Made by a program: the position numbers and the translations under genes. The notes under the pieces are model-generated. The model was not told the DNA's origin and did no database searches. It was given only the letters and a program-made list of their open reading frames with translations. Of a stretch of 64,000 nucleotides of DNA, positions 48,787 through 60,678 are shown piece by piece; position 1 is the first letter of the stretch, and the number at the start of each line of letters is the position of its first letter. The stretch comes from Uloborus plumipes (lineage: Eukaryota; Arthropoda; Arachnida; Araneae; Uloboridae): the NCBI GenBank assembly GCA_038373865.1, contig JAXGGA010000036.1, positions 311,001 to 375,000 on the forward strand, written 5' to 3'.

Positions 48787-51747
48787 GAGCGATTCCATAC
48801 CAAATCACCGAAAAAAAAAAAAGTTGGTCGCACTACCGACTCGGATTTTTTTTTAATTTGGTACACAGATTGATGGTATAGATGTATGAAAAAGCCCAAA
48901 AGGAAAGTTACCTGCTCCACTTATTTTCTGAGATACATGCCCTCAAAGTTTGTCCGCCACGTCAAAATACTAAAAAAGTGATGTTATTTAATCATTTTTT
49001 ATAAAAAAATCGTACTCATGCAAAATAAAAGTGTTAGATATCTATGGAAACTAGTTACTCCAGGCATTCTGAAAAAAAATACTAGAACGTTCATAATGAA
49101 AATTGCCAAGGTACAGGGCTCTTTGAAGTTGTCACCACAAAAACTTGATTTTGCAGATTTTGCTAAAATTCAGGCATTTATTACAAAAAAAGGCAAACAA
49201 AACCAAAGGTTTTCTCACTTTCTGGTAGTGTACAGGTTCTCCCTGTAAATTGCTACGCAATAAATTTTTTGTGTTTCTCACTCCTTCTTGGAAATATTTT
49301 AGCTTAAAGATAAGCCGTAAGGCAAAAAATGCGTTTTTGGCCATCTTGGCAGCCATTTTTCTCATAAAGGGGGAGCAGTAGAAACTTTAATTTTTTTTTA
49401 AACAAGCCATTGATATGTTAGCTATTCACAGGAAAAGAGTTTACTTTTGGTTATTTCTCCCATTAAGAGATATCCTGCTGACAGTATATGCATGTTTTTC
49501 GCGACGACCATATGCTTTTGTTCCCCCTCTCATGGACTTAAAATTAATTAAACCAAAAAATAATGATATATTTATTATTAGCTGTATTATCTACCCAATA
49601 TGTCATGAAATTTAATTTATTAAATCATTGAACAATAAATTAGATAATTGATGAAAAAAAGAAAAAGTATTTCTCTGATGCCTGAGCATTATGCATTCAT
49701 AATTATAAAGCACTAAATACTTTCTTGAGAAATTAATTAACATAAATGACCTCTAAATATTTATATTATAAGCAATACCCAATCTTGTGATTGGGATACT
49801 CCTGTTTTTAATTGAAGAATTTCTTGAATATCACATGAATATCAGGAAAATAAATGAGGTCTTTTCGTTTGATGTAGGATATTTTATGACAAATTTCATT
49901 TGATGGGCTACTAACTGAGCATGGTGATAAAGAGCTATTAATTTCAGCATCGAATTCCATTTTACCTTATTAACAGTTAAATATTTACAAAATAATTAAA
50001 TAAATAATTTAATATAAAGCCATGCTTGAAGAATTAAAATCAGTGCAACTAATTTATTCCCATACTGATCTTTACAAAACTGACATGTGTTGAGCACTGA
50101 TACGAACTGACAAGAATAAGTTTACTTACTAAAATACTAGTTCACAGATACTATGAAGCACGCATTCTATTTTCTACAAAATAATACTGCAACAAAGAAC
50201 AAGGGTATCCTCCTGTTTATAGCCATCAATCAGGAACATCCCAATCACAAGACTGGGTATTGGTTATGAGATAAATATTCGAATTTCATTTATTTTAATT
50301 GATTTTTCAAGAAATTCGTTAGTACTTACCCCTTTATACCCTTGTTCTTTGTTGCAGTATTATTTTGTAGAAAATAGAATGTACGCTTTATAGTATCTGT
50401 GAACTAGTATTTTAGTGAGTAAACTTATTCTTGTCAGTTCTTATCAGTGCTCAACACATGTCAGTTTTGTAAAGATCAGTAGGGGAATAAATTAGTTGCA
50501 CTAATTTTAATTCTTTAAGCATGGCTTTATATTAAATTATTTATTTAATTATTTTATAAATATTTAACTGTTAATAAGGTAAAATGGAATTCGATGCTGA
50601 AATTAATAGCTCTTTATCACCATGCTCAGTTAGTAGCCCATCAAATGAAATTTATCATAAAATATCCTACATCAAACGAAAAGACCTCATTTATTTTCCT
50701 GATATTCATGTGATATTCAAGAAATTCTTCAATTAAAAACAGGAGTATCCCAATCACAAGATTGGGTATTGCTTATAATATAAATATTTAGAGCTCATTT
50801 ATGTTAATTAATTTCTCAAGAAAGTATTTAGTGCTTTATAATTATGAATGCATAATGCTCAGGCATCAGAGAAATACTTTTTCTTGTTTTCATCAATTAT
50901 CTAATTTATTGTTCAATGATTTAATAAATTAAATTTCATGACATATTGAGTAGATAATACAGCTAATAATAAATATATAATTATTTTTTGGTTTACTTAA
51001 TTTTAAGTCCATGAGAGGGGGAACAAAAGCATATGGTCGTCGCGAAAAACATGCATATACTGTCAGCAGGATATCTCTTAATGGGAGAAATAACCAAAAG
51101 TAAACTCTTTTCCTGTGAATAGCTAACATATCAGTGGCTTGTTTAAAAAAAAATTAAAGTTTCTACTGCTCCCCCTTTATGAGAAAAATGGCTGCCAAGA
51201 TGGCCTAAAACGCATTTTTTGCCTTTTGGCTTATTTTTAAGCTAAAATATTTCCAAGAAGGAGTGAGAAACCCAAAAAATTTATTGCGTAGCAATTTACA
51301 GAGAGGACCTGTACACTACCAGAAAGTGAGAAAACCTTTGGTTTTGTTTGCCTTTTTTTGTAATAAATGCCTGAATTTTAGCAAAATCTGCAAAATCAAG
51401 TTTTTGTGGTGACAACTTCAAAGAGCCCTGTACCTTGGCAATTTTCATTATGAACGTTCTAGTATTTTTTTTCAGAATGCCTGTAGTAACTAGTTTCCAT
51501 AGATATCTAACACTTTTATTTTGCATGAGTACGATTTTTTATAAAAAATGATTAAATAACATCACTTTTTTAGTATTTTGACGTGGCGGACAAACTTTGA
51601 GGGCATGTATCTCAGAAAATAAGTGGAGCAGGTAACTTTCCTTTTGGGCTTTTTCATACTTCTATACCATCAATCTGTGTACCAAATTAAAAAAAAATCC
51701 GAGTCGGTCGTGCGACCCCCATTCGGTGATTTGGTATGGAATCGCTC
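48787..51747. mobile_element. 2961 bp giant palindromic (foldback) element
   Basis: Two arms of about 1.4 kb (48787-50212 and 50333-51747) are near-identical inverted copies around an unpaired centre of about 120 bp. The ends GAGCGATTCCATACC and GGTATGGAATCGCTC are flanked by ACAA on both sides (48783-48786, 51748-51751), a 4 bp target duplication. The GRGCGATTC terminus resembles the GGGCGATTC/GGGTGATTC families above. Mirrored short open frames, such as one beginning MLAIHRKRVYFWLF, occur in both arms but only reflect the symmetry. The very low arm divergence suggests recent origin or arm-to-arm conversion. Confidence 0.85.
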
Positions 51748-51788
51748 ACAAGACATTAAAAATAAAAATAAACTTAATATTAAATATA

Positions 51789-53006
51789 CACTGAAGTGAC
51801 AAAAGTCATGGGATAGCAATATGCAAATTTTCAGATGGCAGTAGCATCGCATAGAACAGGTATAAATGCGCAGTGCTTTTACAGAGCTTTCATTTCTGTT
51901 CAAGTTATTCATGTGAAGAGGTTTTAACGTGATGATGACCGCACGACGTGAATTAACAGACTTTGAACGCGGAATGTTAGTTGGAGCTAGACGCATGGGT
52001 CATGCCATTTTGGAAATCGTTAGAGAATTCAACATTCCCAGATCCACTGTGTCAAGAGTGTGCCGAGAGTATGAAATTTCAGGCATAACATCCCACCATG
52101 GACAGCGCAGTGGTCGACCGCCTGCACTTAAAGATCGAGACCGGCGACGTCTGCAAAGAGTCGTAAATTCTAACAGACAAGCAACACTGCGTCAAATCAC
52201 CGTAGAAATCAATGTGGGACGTACAATGGACGTGTCTGCTAGAACTGTGCGGAGAAATTTGGATTTCTTGGGCTATTCCAGCAGAAGACCGACTCGAGTG
52301 CCTTTACTGACAGAACGACATCGCTTGCAGCGACTCTCGTGGGCACGTGAGCATATCGGTTGGTCCCTAGATGAATGGAAAACCGTGGAATGGTCCGATG
52401 AGTCACGATTTCAGCTGGTAAGAGCCGATGGTAGGGTTCGAGTGTGGCGCAGACCCCACGAAGCCATGGACCCAAACTGTCAGCAAGGCACTGTTCAAGC
52501 TGGTGGTGGCTCCGTAATGGTGTGGGCTGTTTTTTCATGGCATGGACTTGGTCCTCTAGTGCGACTGGACCGAACATTGACTGGAAATGCTTATGTGCAG
52601 CTACTTGGAGATCACTTGCAGCCATTCATGGACTTCATGTACCCAAACAACGATGGGATTTTTATGGATGACAATGCGCCATGTCACCGGGCCACAACTG
52701 TTCGCAATTGGTTTGAAGAAAATTCTGGACAATTCCAACGAATGATTTGGCCACCTAGATCGCCCGACATGAATCCCATTGAGCATTTATGGGACACCAT
52801 CGAGAAGTCTGTTCGTGCCCAAAATCCTGCCCCATCAACGCTTTCACAATTATGGACGTCTATCGAGACAGCATGGCTCAATATTCCTGCAGAAGACTTC
52901 CAACGACTTGTTGAGTCCATGCCACGTCGAGTTGTTGCACTTCGCCGGGCAAAAGGAGGGCCGACACGATATTAAGAGGTATTCCATGACTTTTGTCACT
53001 TCAGTG
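51789..53006 (+). mobile_element. 1218 bp intact-looking Tc1/mariner element
   Basis: The ends CACTGAAGTGACAAAAGTCA and its inverse match over at least 23 bp, with TA on both sides (51787-51788, 53007-53008). The transposase gene occupies most of the interior, and there is no internal frameshift. The compact size and complete gene are typical of an autonomous Tc1-like copy. Confidence 0.95.
51932..52975 (+). CDS. Tc1-like transposase (DD36E spacing), full length
   Basis: The protein has 347 residues from the ATG at 51932; a GTG one codon earlier is not a credible start in a eukaryote. Residues about 8-60 form a first helix-turn-helix (LTDFERGMLVGARRMGHAI, IPRSTVSRVCREYE), then the GRPP hook, and residues about 68-115 a second DNA-binding helix-turn-helix with RQ(A)TLRQIT and SARTVRRNL. 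The catalytic DDE domain shows Asp in WSDESRF, Asp in FMDDNAPCHR and Glu in SPDMNPIEHLWD. I count 36 residues between the second Asp and the Glu, not the 34 of classic Tc1, which matches the DD36E subgroup. It cuts out the element and pastes it at TA sites in the nucleus. There are no stops, frameshifts or missing catalytic residues, and GC content is higher than the surroundings, suggesting a young, recently acquired copy. Confidence 0.95.
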   Translation: MMTARRELTDFERGMLVGARRMGHAILEIVREFNIPRSTVSRVCREYEISGITSHHGQRSGRPPALKDRDRRRLQRVVNSNRQATLRQITVEINVGRTMDVSARTVRRNLDFLGYSSRRPTRVPLLTERHRLQRLSWAREHIGWSLDEWKTVEWSDESRFQLVRADGRVRVWRRPHEAMDPNCQQGTVQAGGGSVMVWAVFSWHGLGPLVRLDRTLTGNAYVQLLGDHLQPFMDFMYPNNDGIFMDDNAPCHRATTVRNWFEENSGQFQRMIWPPRSPDMNPIEHLWDTIEKSVRAQNPAPSTLSQLWTSIETAWLNIPAEDFQRLVESMPRRVVALRRAKGGPTRY

Positions 53007-53140
53007 TATAAATACTTCATTGAATATTAGTAAGTCTCAAATAGTATTTAAAACGTTCATAATAAGAACTTTGTTATTTTATAGAAACAAAACTAATTTT
53101 AGACATCATTTTATAATAATTAAAAAAAACTTTTGAGTTA

Positions 53141-54428
53141 CCGTAAAATGGGGTGTATAGGAACAGCGGGGTCAATCGGAATAAAACTTCCCGACCATAC
53201 AAAGAAATTCTTCATAAATAAACTATTGGGTATTTTTCGCCATGATTTTTTTTAGAAAGGTGAGATCATAGGAAGTAGGAAAAAATTACTTTTGTCCATC
53301 CGGCAACGTTACTGGCTTCTAATTAGGGCTGCACGTGGAATGCTAGAAAACATCACATTTTCATAGACTGCAAAACTTCATATGCAAGAACAAACCTTCT
53401 TATATTTAAAAGCTAAGAGTGGTCTGTTTCAATTATACGTGTATCTGAACAACAGAATACCACATTAGAATTTGCATTTTTTATAAATTGTGTTCTTAAA
53501 ATGAAGAATTCTGAAAAATGCCGTAGAAAAAAAAATTGCGAGGTGAATCGGAACACTTAGTTCTGTTGTTCCAATTCAAACTTATTTGAAGGAAACTGTT
53601 CGAAAAATCAAGATTCTAACCCCAATTCTTCTAATCAAGACAAGGACAAGGATTTATTACTGTTTATCCTTTCTCATGAGCAACCAGATCTTGGAATGAC
53701 AAACAGTTGCAGATTTCAAAAGATTTTTTCTCCAGGAGACTTCTTTTTACTTATAATACAAGGGGGAAAGTCATATAGACTTTATGTAGTAAAAGTCTAG
53801 CACACAGACAGTGATGAATAAGCGAAAAAATATTTCAGGACAATCCCCGAAATCCAGAGATTTCAAGAAACTAAAGAAAAGGCAGAGTTCATTCCAGAAG
53901 ATGTTAGGAAAAAACTTAAGCCGAGTCACAATTGCTAGTTTTAAGGACTAGTACATATTTGTGGACGATATGAGTGACTTCAATTCATGTTAAAGCTCTG
54001 TATTTCAATTCAAAAGCATTTCTTAAAATTACTTTTCATTTTTCATAAGTTCAAAATTATTTTGAATTTTGACAAATTATAAACGTTTACTGGTATTAAA
54101 ATTATACATTTATTTGACAGTAATTATCTGTTCTTATTCTCCGTCATCAATATTACTCATGTTTGTAAGACCTATTACAGTTTAAATTGAAAAAAATAAA
54201 AAAATTAACATGTGTTCCGATTGACCCCTATCAGCGGGGTGATTCGGAACACTCATAATTTCCTATATATTTTAATAATAACTGTTCAAAATGTTTTGTG
54301 TTTGCTTGGAATATCAAAAGTAAAGCATGACCGAAATTTTTACCCAAAAAATCAAATTAAAAAAAATCTTTTAACTGCTTTTTTTACAATCAAAGCTGAA
54401 AAGTGTTCCGATTCACCCCATTTTACGG
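53141..54428 (+). mobile_element. 1.3 kb CCGTAAAATGGGG element, copy 3
   Basis: TA-flanked, with CCGTAAAATGGGGTG and CACCCCATTTTACGG ends. It has the same orientation as copy 2 and is very similar to it, including the broken transposase tail and the AATCGGAACA repeats. It lies only 132 bp from the Tc1-like element. Confidence 0.82.
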
Positions 54429-54764
54429 TACATCAAAATATCATAATATAAGCCTCAATTTTTGAAAACTGCTTGTAGTATCATATATTTAGATCTTCAG
54501 GGGTAAATTTTCCTGGCTGTAATCTCTGCCTATATGAGGTACTACACAGCTAAAACATTACTAGATAATAAACGTTACTAGAGCTAAAATAAGTTTAAAT
54601 ATTATACCATTTCACTTTGCCCCACATTCCTCTACTCGTTCAAAACAAAACTTTGTTCAAAAATGTCCAAAACAAAAAATTTTGAACCATGAACCACATG
54701 TGTTTGACCGAAAAGTGATCTGCTGACCAAATGTTCTCTTGATGATGATTAAATATGTCTCAGT

Positions 54765-57530
54765 TGATTAAGAGCCTTTATTTTGAAAATCGAACAAAAA
54801 AGGGAAATTTTGGCAGTGACCATTTTTGATTTTCCTCATTTTTTTATATGTCAAAGTAGGTCATGAGAAATGAACATTCTGAAGTTTGCAGCCCCCCAAA
54901 AAATTTTGTTCGCACGGTAAAAATTCCCAAAGTTTGATGTTATGCAGCGCTTTTTTGGTAAAACGGCTGAAAGACGCATTTCAGTGCGCTGTAGTTTTTT
55001 ACAGAAACGTCACCCTATGGTTATGTTTACATTTATTGATTGTACAATGTGTAGTTATGAGGACCCCATAGTTATTTGGGTTGAGGTGTGTTTCTTTCTT
55101 CAGTTAAGGGGCCGCAAAGTATGGTTTTTAGACCATTTTCGCTCGACTTTGAACTGCGCTATTTCCCCCCTAAAAGCAGCCCCCCGAATTGTTTTTAACA
55201 TATACTGAAAATTTATACTATGAAGAGAATATGTGGTACGAAAATTGTTTATTATTTCATTGCTTTAAAGAGAAAAAGACTTAGACATTTTTCAAAATTT
55301 CAAAATTTGCGGTTTTTTGATCGCATTTAACTCAAAACAGCAACTCTAGGAAGAAAAAGCTTTTATGGATTATGGAACCTACAGATGTGTAGAATAACGT
55401 AAAAAAGAAAGTTGCGTGGGGTCTCGTCTCGTTTTCAAGAAAATAATTTTTTTTGTAGCTCATTTTAATGCTTTTTTCTCATAGTAAAATGTGTCCATCA
55501 AGTAGGTCAAATCTGCTGAAACTCTAAGTATATAATAATGATATATTTAAATTTGTATAGGGAAAGAGAAAAAGGCTAAAAACACTTAATTTTGTCTAAA
55601 TTTTTTTTTAATTTTTAGTTTTTTAATTGCAATTAACTCAAAAAACGTGAAATCCTGAGACTATTATTGAATGCACATATTACTAGCTTTGAAATATTGG
55701 AAAAAGTAAATTCGGTGAGGTCTCTTCAGATGTATTCTAGTGGGAGGTCACAGTGACTTCCCGAAAAATTTCATGATCGAAAAATTTTGCGGACGATTCG
55801 GCAAATTTGGAAACTATTACAACATTGAGATTTTTTAATGATACATATTTGTCACGTGTGCTTGATCGTATTCTGTAAAAATTTAAGTTCCAGTGATACG
55901 ATCAAGCCCACATGTAAAAAATAAATAAATAAATAGAAAATTTCTATGTTGCAGTATTGTTTCTAAAGTTGCCGAATCTTCATAAAAATTTTCCGAATAT
56001 GAAATTTTTCTGGAGGTCACAGTGACCTCCTTTGACTTTCCATTGGGGAGTCTCTAAAAATACCTCACAGTATTTACTTTCTCGAATATTTCCAGTCATT
56101 GCCAGCTAGTAATATGTAAATTCAATAATTCCCTCGGTAACGATTTATCGTTTTTTAATATAATTGCAACAAGAAGCTAAAAGTTCTAAAAATTTAGACA
56201 CAATTAAGTGCTGTGATTCTTTTTCACTATTACTATACACTCAAATATAAACCACACATATATAAATCATCATCATGTATTTTAGATTTTAGCAGATCTG
56301 ACCTACATACTGGACACATTTTACTACGGGAGAACGCATTAAAAACTGCTATATTTTTTTTCCTGTAAAACTAGAAGAGAACCCTGGCCGATTTATTTTG
56401 TACGTCATTTTACACATATGTAGGTATCATATAATATAAAAAAATAATCATAACATGTAAAAAATAAATAAATAGAAAAGTTCAATGTTGCAGAATTGTT
56501 TCCAACTTCGCCGAATCATCAGCAAAATTTTTCGATCATGAAATTTTTCGGGAGGTCATTGTGACCTCCCACTAGAATACATCTGAAGATACCTCACCGA
56601 ATTTACTTTTCCCAATATTTCAAAGCTAGTAATATGTGCATTCAATAATAGTCTCAGGATTTCACGTTTTTTGAGTCAATTGCAATTAAAAAACTAAAAA
56701 TTATAAAAAAAATTGACAAAATTAAGTGTTTTTAGTCTTTTTCTCTTTCCTTATACAAATTTAAATATATCTTTACTATATACTTAGAGTTTCAGCAGAT
56801 TTGACCTACTTGATGGACACATTTTACTATGAGAAAAAAGCATTAAAATGAGCTACAAAAAAAATTATTTTCTTGAAAACGAGACGAGACCCCACGCAAC
56901 TTTCTTTTTTACGTTATTCTACACATCTGTAGGTTCCATATTCCATAAAAGCTTTTTCTTCCTAGAGTTGCTGTTTTGAGTTAAATGCGATCAAAAAACC
57001 GCAAATTTTGAAAATTTGAAAAATGTCTAAGTCTTTTTCTCTTTAAAGCAATGAAATAATAAACAACTTTCGTACCACATATTCTCTTCATAGTATAAAT
57101 TTTCAGTATATGTTAAAAAAATTTCAGGGGTTTGCTTTTAGGGGGGAAATAACGCAGTTCAAAGTCGAGCGAAAATGGTCTAAAAACCATACTTTGCGGC
57201 CCCTTAACTGAAGAAAGAAACACACCCCAACCCAACTAACTATGTGGTCCTCATAACTACACATTGTACAATCAATAAATGTAAACATAACCATGGGGTG
57301 GCGTTTCTGTAAAAAACTACAACGCACTGAAATGCGCCTTTCAGCCGTTTTACCAAAAAAGCGCTGCATAACATCAAACTTTGGGAATTTTTACCGAGCG
57401 AACAAAATTTTTTGGGGGGCTGCAAACTTCAGAATGTTCATTTCTCATGACCTACTCTGACATATAAAAAAATGAGGAAAATCAAAAATGGTCACTGCCA
57501 CACCTTGTCTGAATTTCAAAATAATGGCTC
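54765..57530. mobile_element. 2.8 kb palindromic element with direct and inverted internal repeats
   Basis: Inverted arms run from about 54765 to 55800 and 56500 to 57530: phrases such as GGCAGTGACCATTTTTGATT, CTGAAGTTTGCAGCCCCCCA, TTATGCAGCGCTTTTTTGG and AGACGAGACC recur in mirror order. The centre additionally has direct repeats of a segment with AAAATAAATAAATA, GTTGCAG, GCCGAATC and GGAGGTCAC..GTGACCTCC. Mirrored open frames (around 54886-55208 and 57124-57425, beginning MQRFFGKTAERRISVRCSFL) reflect the symmetry, although both copies remain open. No clear terminal motif or target duplication was found. Confidence 0.7.
55742..56570. repeat. three GGAGGTCAnnnTGACCTCC palindromes
   Basis: AGGTCACAGTGACTT at 55745-55759 (one mismatch), AGGTCACAGTGACCT at 56014-56028 (perfect) and AGGTCATTGTGACCT at 56553-56567 (perfect). 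These are inverted AGGTCA half-sites with a 3 bp gap, the textbook layout for a steroid-type nuclear-receptor response element. Within a repeat-rich palindrome they may simply be structural, so a regulatory role is speculative. Confidence 0.6.
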
Positions 57531-57969
57531 TTAAATACACATTTGTAGGAAATGCACTTTTAGACGAAGCTATTTATAAACTAAACGTACTAAGAAGAAT
57601 AATTTTTACGTGACAAAAGTTAAAGAGCAATCGGTCTCTAATTTCTCGCGTAATTAAAAAAAAATAATCCTTTAAAAGTGTCAGAATTATTTTGATTAGA
57701 TCGTACAATTAAAGATATATTGGTACAATTAATATAGAAAAACACACGACAGTCACGAATGCATAATGCACTAATGCATTTGTTCCCCATATTTTCCAAA
57801 TCGCGACACATTTTGAAGAATTAGAATTTCCCACGGCACCCCAGTCGATCTTATTTATGTACATATATAGATTGATACCGTAGACACTTCGCGGCACTCC
57901 TCGCTTCTTCCTGCGGCGCCCACTTTTGGAACCCACGCACTAATATAATAAATACTCTGAAATAGGTTG
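57531..57969. other. AT-rich DNA, no gene seen
   Basis: A GC-richer patch near 57830-57940 (CACTTCGCGGCACTCC, CTTCCTGCGGCGCCC) produces a minus-strand open frame of 75 codons with no known motif. Confidence 0.4.
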
Positions 57970-57971
57970 TA

Positions 57972-58876
57972 CCGTAAAACGGGGTGAATCGGTACACTTT
58001 TCAGCTTTGATTGTAAAAAAAAAGTAGTCAAAAGATTTTTTTTAACTTGATTTTTGAGTAAAAACTTCTCTTGCTTTGCTTTTGATATTCCCAGCAAAGA
58101 CAACACATGTTGAACAGTTATTACATACATAGTGATTTACTAGTGTTCTGATTCACTCCGCTGATAGGGGTCAATCGGAATACATGCCGAATTTTTTTCT
58201 TTTTTTCAGTTTAACCTATGATAGGTCTCACAAATATTACTAATATTGATGGGGGGAGAATAAGAATAAATAGTTAGGGACCTGCTCCACATTGACGTAA
58301 AGAGAAAAATAAAGCAGAAATGTAAAACGGATTAAATGGTATTCCTATGGAAAGTACCCGGATTTTCGGTTTCGGTTGCGTTTTCTGCTGATGTGTAGCA
58401 AGGCCCTTATTGTCAAATAAAATCTTATGTTCTATACCAGTAAACGTTTATGATGTGTCAAAATTCAAAATAATTTTGAACTTATGAAAAATTAAAATTA
58501 ATTTTGAGAAATAGTTTTGAATTGAAATACAAAGATTTAACATAAATTGATGTCACTCATGTCGTCCACAAATATGCAATTGTTCTTAAAACTAGCAGTT
58601 GTGGCTTGGCTGAAGTTTTTCGATAACATTTTTTTGGGATGAACGCTGCCTTTTCCTTAGTTTCTTAAAATATCTGGGTATCGGGGTTCGTCCTGTAAGA
58701 TTTTCCCAATTATCCATCACTGTATGTGTGCTGTACTTTTGCTACATACAGTCTGAATGACTTCCCCCCCCCCCCTGCATTTTAAGTAAAAAAATGTCTC
58801 CTGGAGCAAAAATCTTTTTAAATCTGCAACTTTCTGTCATTCTTAGGTAAGATCTAGTTGCTCACGAGAAGAGAAA
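57972..58876 (-). mobile_element. truncated CCGTAAAATGGGG element, copy 4
   Basis: The left end CCGTAAAACGGGGTG follows TA. Similarity to copy 1 then runs as far as TAAGATCTAGTTGC near 58857, so about a third at the far end is missing. It is interrupted by a 130 bp insertion at 58277-58406 and has a C-tract at about 58765-58776. It is the most decayed of the four copies. Confidence 0.7.
58277..58406. mobile_element. 130 bp Harbinger-like MITE
   Basis: Termini GGGACCTGCTCCACAT and ATGTGTAGCAAGGCCC are imperfect inverted repeats flanked by TTA on both sides (58274-58276, 58407-58409). Copy 1 of the host element has the uninterrupted AGTTATTGTC, confirming the insertion and the 3 bp duplication. 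GGG/GGC ends with TTA duplications are typical of PIF/Harbinger. Confidence 0.75.
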
Positions 58877-60518
58877 ATTATTTTTCATAAAAAATGGACT
58901 CAACTAGTTTTAATTCTAAACAATTCATATTTGGAAATGAAAAAAAAGATAATGTATTAAATAAATGAATAATAACAAATAAAACTTTACCTCAGAGCAA
59001 TAGTAAGGAATCTAAATCCAGTAATAACAGTAAGATATTTATTCTACTGTACTATATAAATAAAACAATAAATAAAAATGAATTTGTTTTTGACTAATTA
59101 AAAGTTTTGCAATAGAGAATTGCAACAAGTTTTGAAACATTACTTTTTTTAAACATTTCTTTTTTTCCCCTTTTCTAAATTCTAGACTCTGTAGTTGATT
59201 ACAACATGTTTCTAAAAGATAAAATTTTGCATAAATTTTAGTTCAGATTCGTTTTATTCTTTATATGACAGTCTTTTCACCACAAAAAATGCGAAAGAAC
59301 GTAAAAGGAATGTTTAATTTTATGTATTCATTAATTAGTCCTATAAAGATGAAACCGGGCCAAATGCCTTCACTGCTTGAAAGCAAAAATGATAAAAACA
59401 ACCGTAAAAACACACAATTTTTTAAAAGAATTTCAGATAAATCAGGGATTCTTTTTTCTATTTATTTTTCTGAAGACGATTTATTCGTGATCTTAATTAT
59501 CTATTTGCACTTACTTCATGATTTCAACCAAAATATATGAGGTAATTATTGCTCAGTAAAGCGATGTAGCTCTGAATTGTATTTAGTTGGTGTAAAATGC
59601 ATATCAATTTAATAAGGTCAGCGCTTCAAACAACTACCAGTACTCCACACAGTGTTACTCTTATTTTCTGCAACTTAAAGATATTATCTTGCACAATATA
59701 TTAATTCAGAATTTTCACTGTTATACTTTGTGTATCAATATTTATTTACTTAAAATGCCGGAAAAAGAGTTTTGCATGAAATAGTTTGTGAGAACTTGAT
59801 CTATATAGCTTCAGAAGGAGTATTTATTTCCCTTAACAGAGGAACTCCATTTTTTCATGCACTCTTATAGAAATTATTTAAATTATGTAAAACATTTGAA
59901 GAGAGAAATGTTATCAAATATTTCAATTCTTAATTACATGGTACTTCTTTAGAGCAGTACTTTCTAGTTATTGCGCTCAGACAAAAGTGCCTATAACTAG
60001 TCAATTAAAGATAAATATTCTAGTCATGGACACATATGACCATAAATCAATTTTTGGTCAATCTTACTCAAAATTAATTTTGGGGATTAATGATAAAACA
60101 TAAACTAAACTTGGCAAACGATAAATAAAAAATACAGCAGTAGAATAGCTCTATTTATTTATTTATTTTTGTTGTTGTTCAGACGAACCTTTTGAAAGCC
60201 ATATGTCAGTTATCCGTTTTTTTTATTTCATTGTTGCTCGCATTGCTCTTTAAATTTGATTATAATGTAAGAAAAAAAAAAGTGTTTTAATACTGTTGAA
60301 AACTTGTTTCGTTTATTTCCTGCAAATAATTGAATTTTGATAGTATGACGATTGCGAAGCGAGTAAGATCATAACTGGTCTGAAACCATTGTATCACAAT
60401 TTATTTGAAAATTAATGAAAATATCACAGCAATAATTTTTTTTAATGCACTTTCAGAGTTCTAATACTATTATATTTAGTTTTTTCCATCAACTAGAACT
60501 GTAACACATGTGTCTAAA

Positions 60519-60563
60519 ATAATAATAATAATAACAATAATAACAATAATAATAATAATAATA

Positions 60564-60644
<81 letters not shown>

Positions 60645-60668
60645 TAATAATAATAATAATAATAATAA
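60519..60668. repeat. (AAT)n microsatellite
   Basis: About 150 bp of AAT with a few AAC and AGT interruptions and one phase break (AATATAATAA) near 60642. Tyr-rich open frames across it are artefacts. Confidence 0.97.
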
Positions 60669-60678
60669 AGCCTTAAGC

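Larger units (their letters stand above)
48271..54632. mobile_element. possible outer element with GGGGAATTTGAGGCAAAGTG ends, heavily nested
   Basis: GGGGAATTTGAGGCAAAGTG at 48271 and the inverse of GAGGAATGTGGGGCAAAGTG ending at 54632 match at 17 of 20 positions, each with TA immediately outside. The left side repeats GGGGCAAAGTGAAAAATATTTT near 48470. Removing the three elements nested inside leaves a little over 0.8 kb. A related end stands alone at 24277. It may equally be two independent copies of a short repeat. Confidence 0.35.

Noticed and set aside
49018..51526. Paired open frames (49018-49248 with 51296-51526; 49415-49615 with 50929-51129) as conserved genes
   Set aside because: They are the two arms of one palindrome, so similarity is due to symmetry; no domain is recognisable.
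52239..52920. Minus-strand and alternative-frame open frames within the Tc1-like element
   Set aside because: Shadows of the transposase gene.
54886..57425. Paired open frames with MQRFFGKTAERRISVRCSFL as a duplicated gene
   Set aside because: They are mirror copies in a palindromic repeat. They remain open, but there is no recognisable domain and they extend into repeat sequence.
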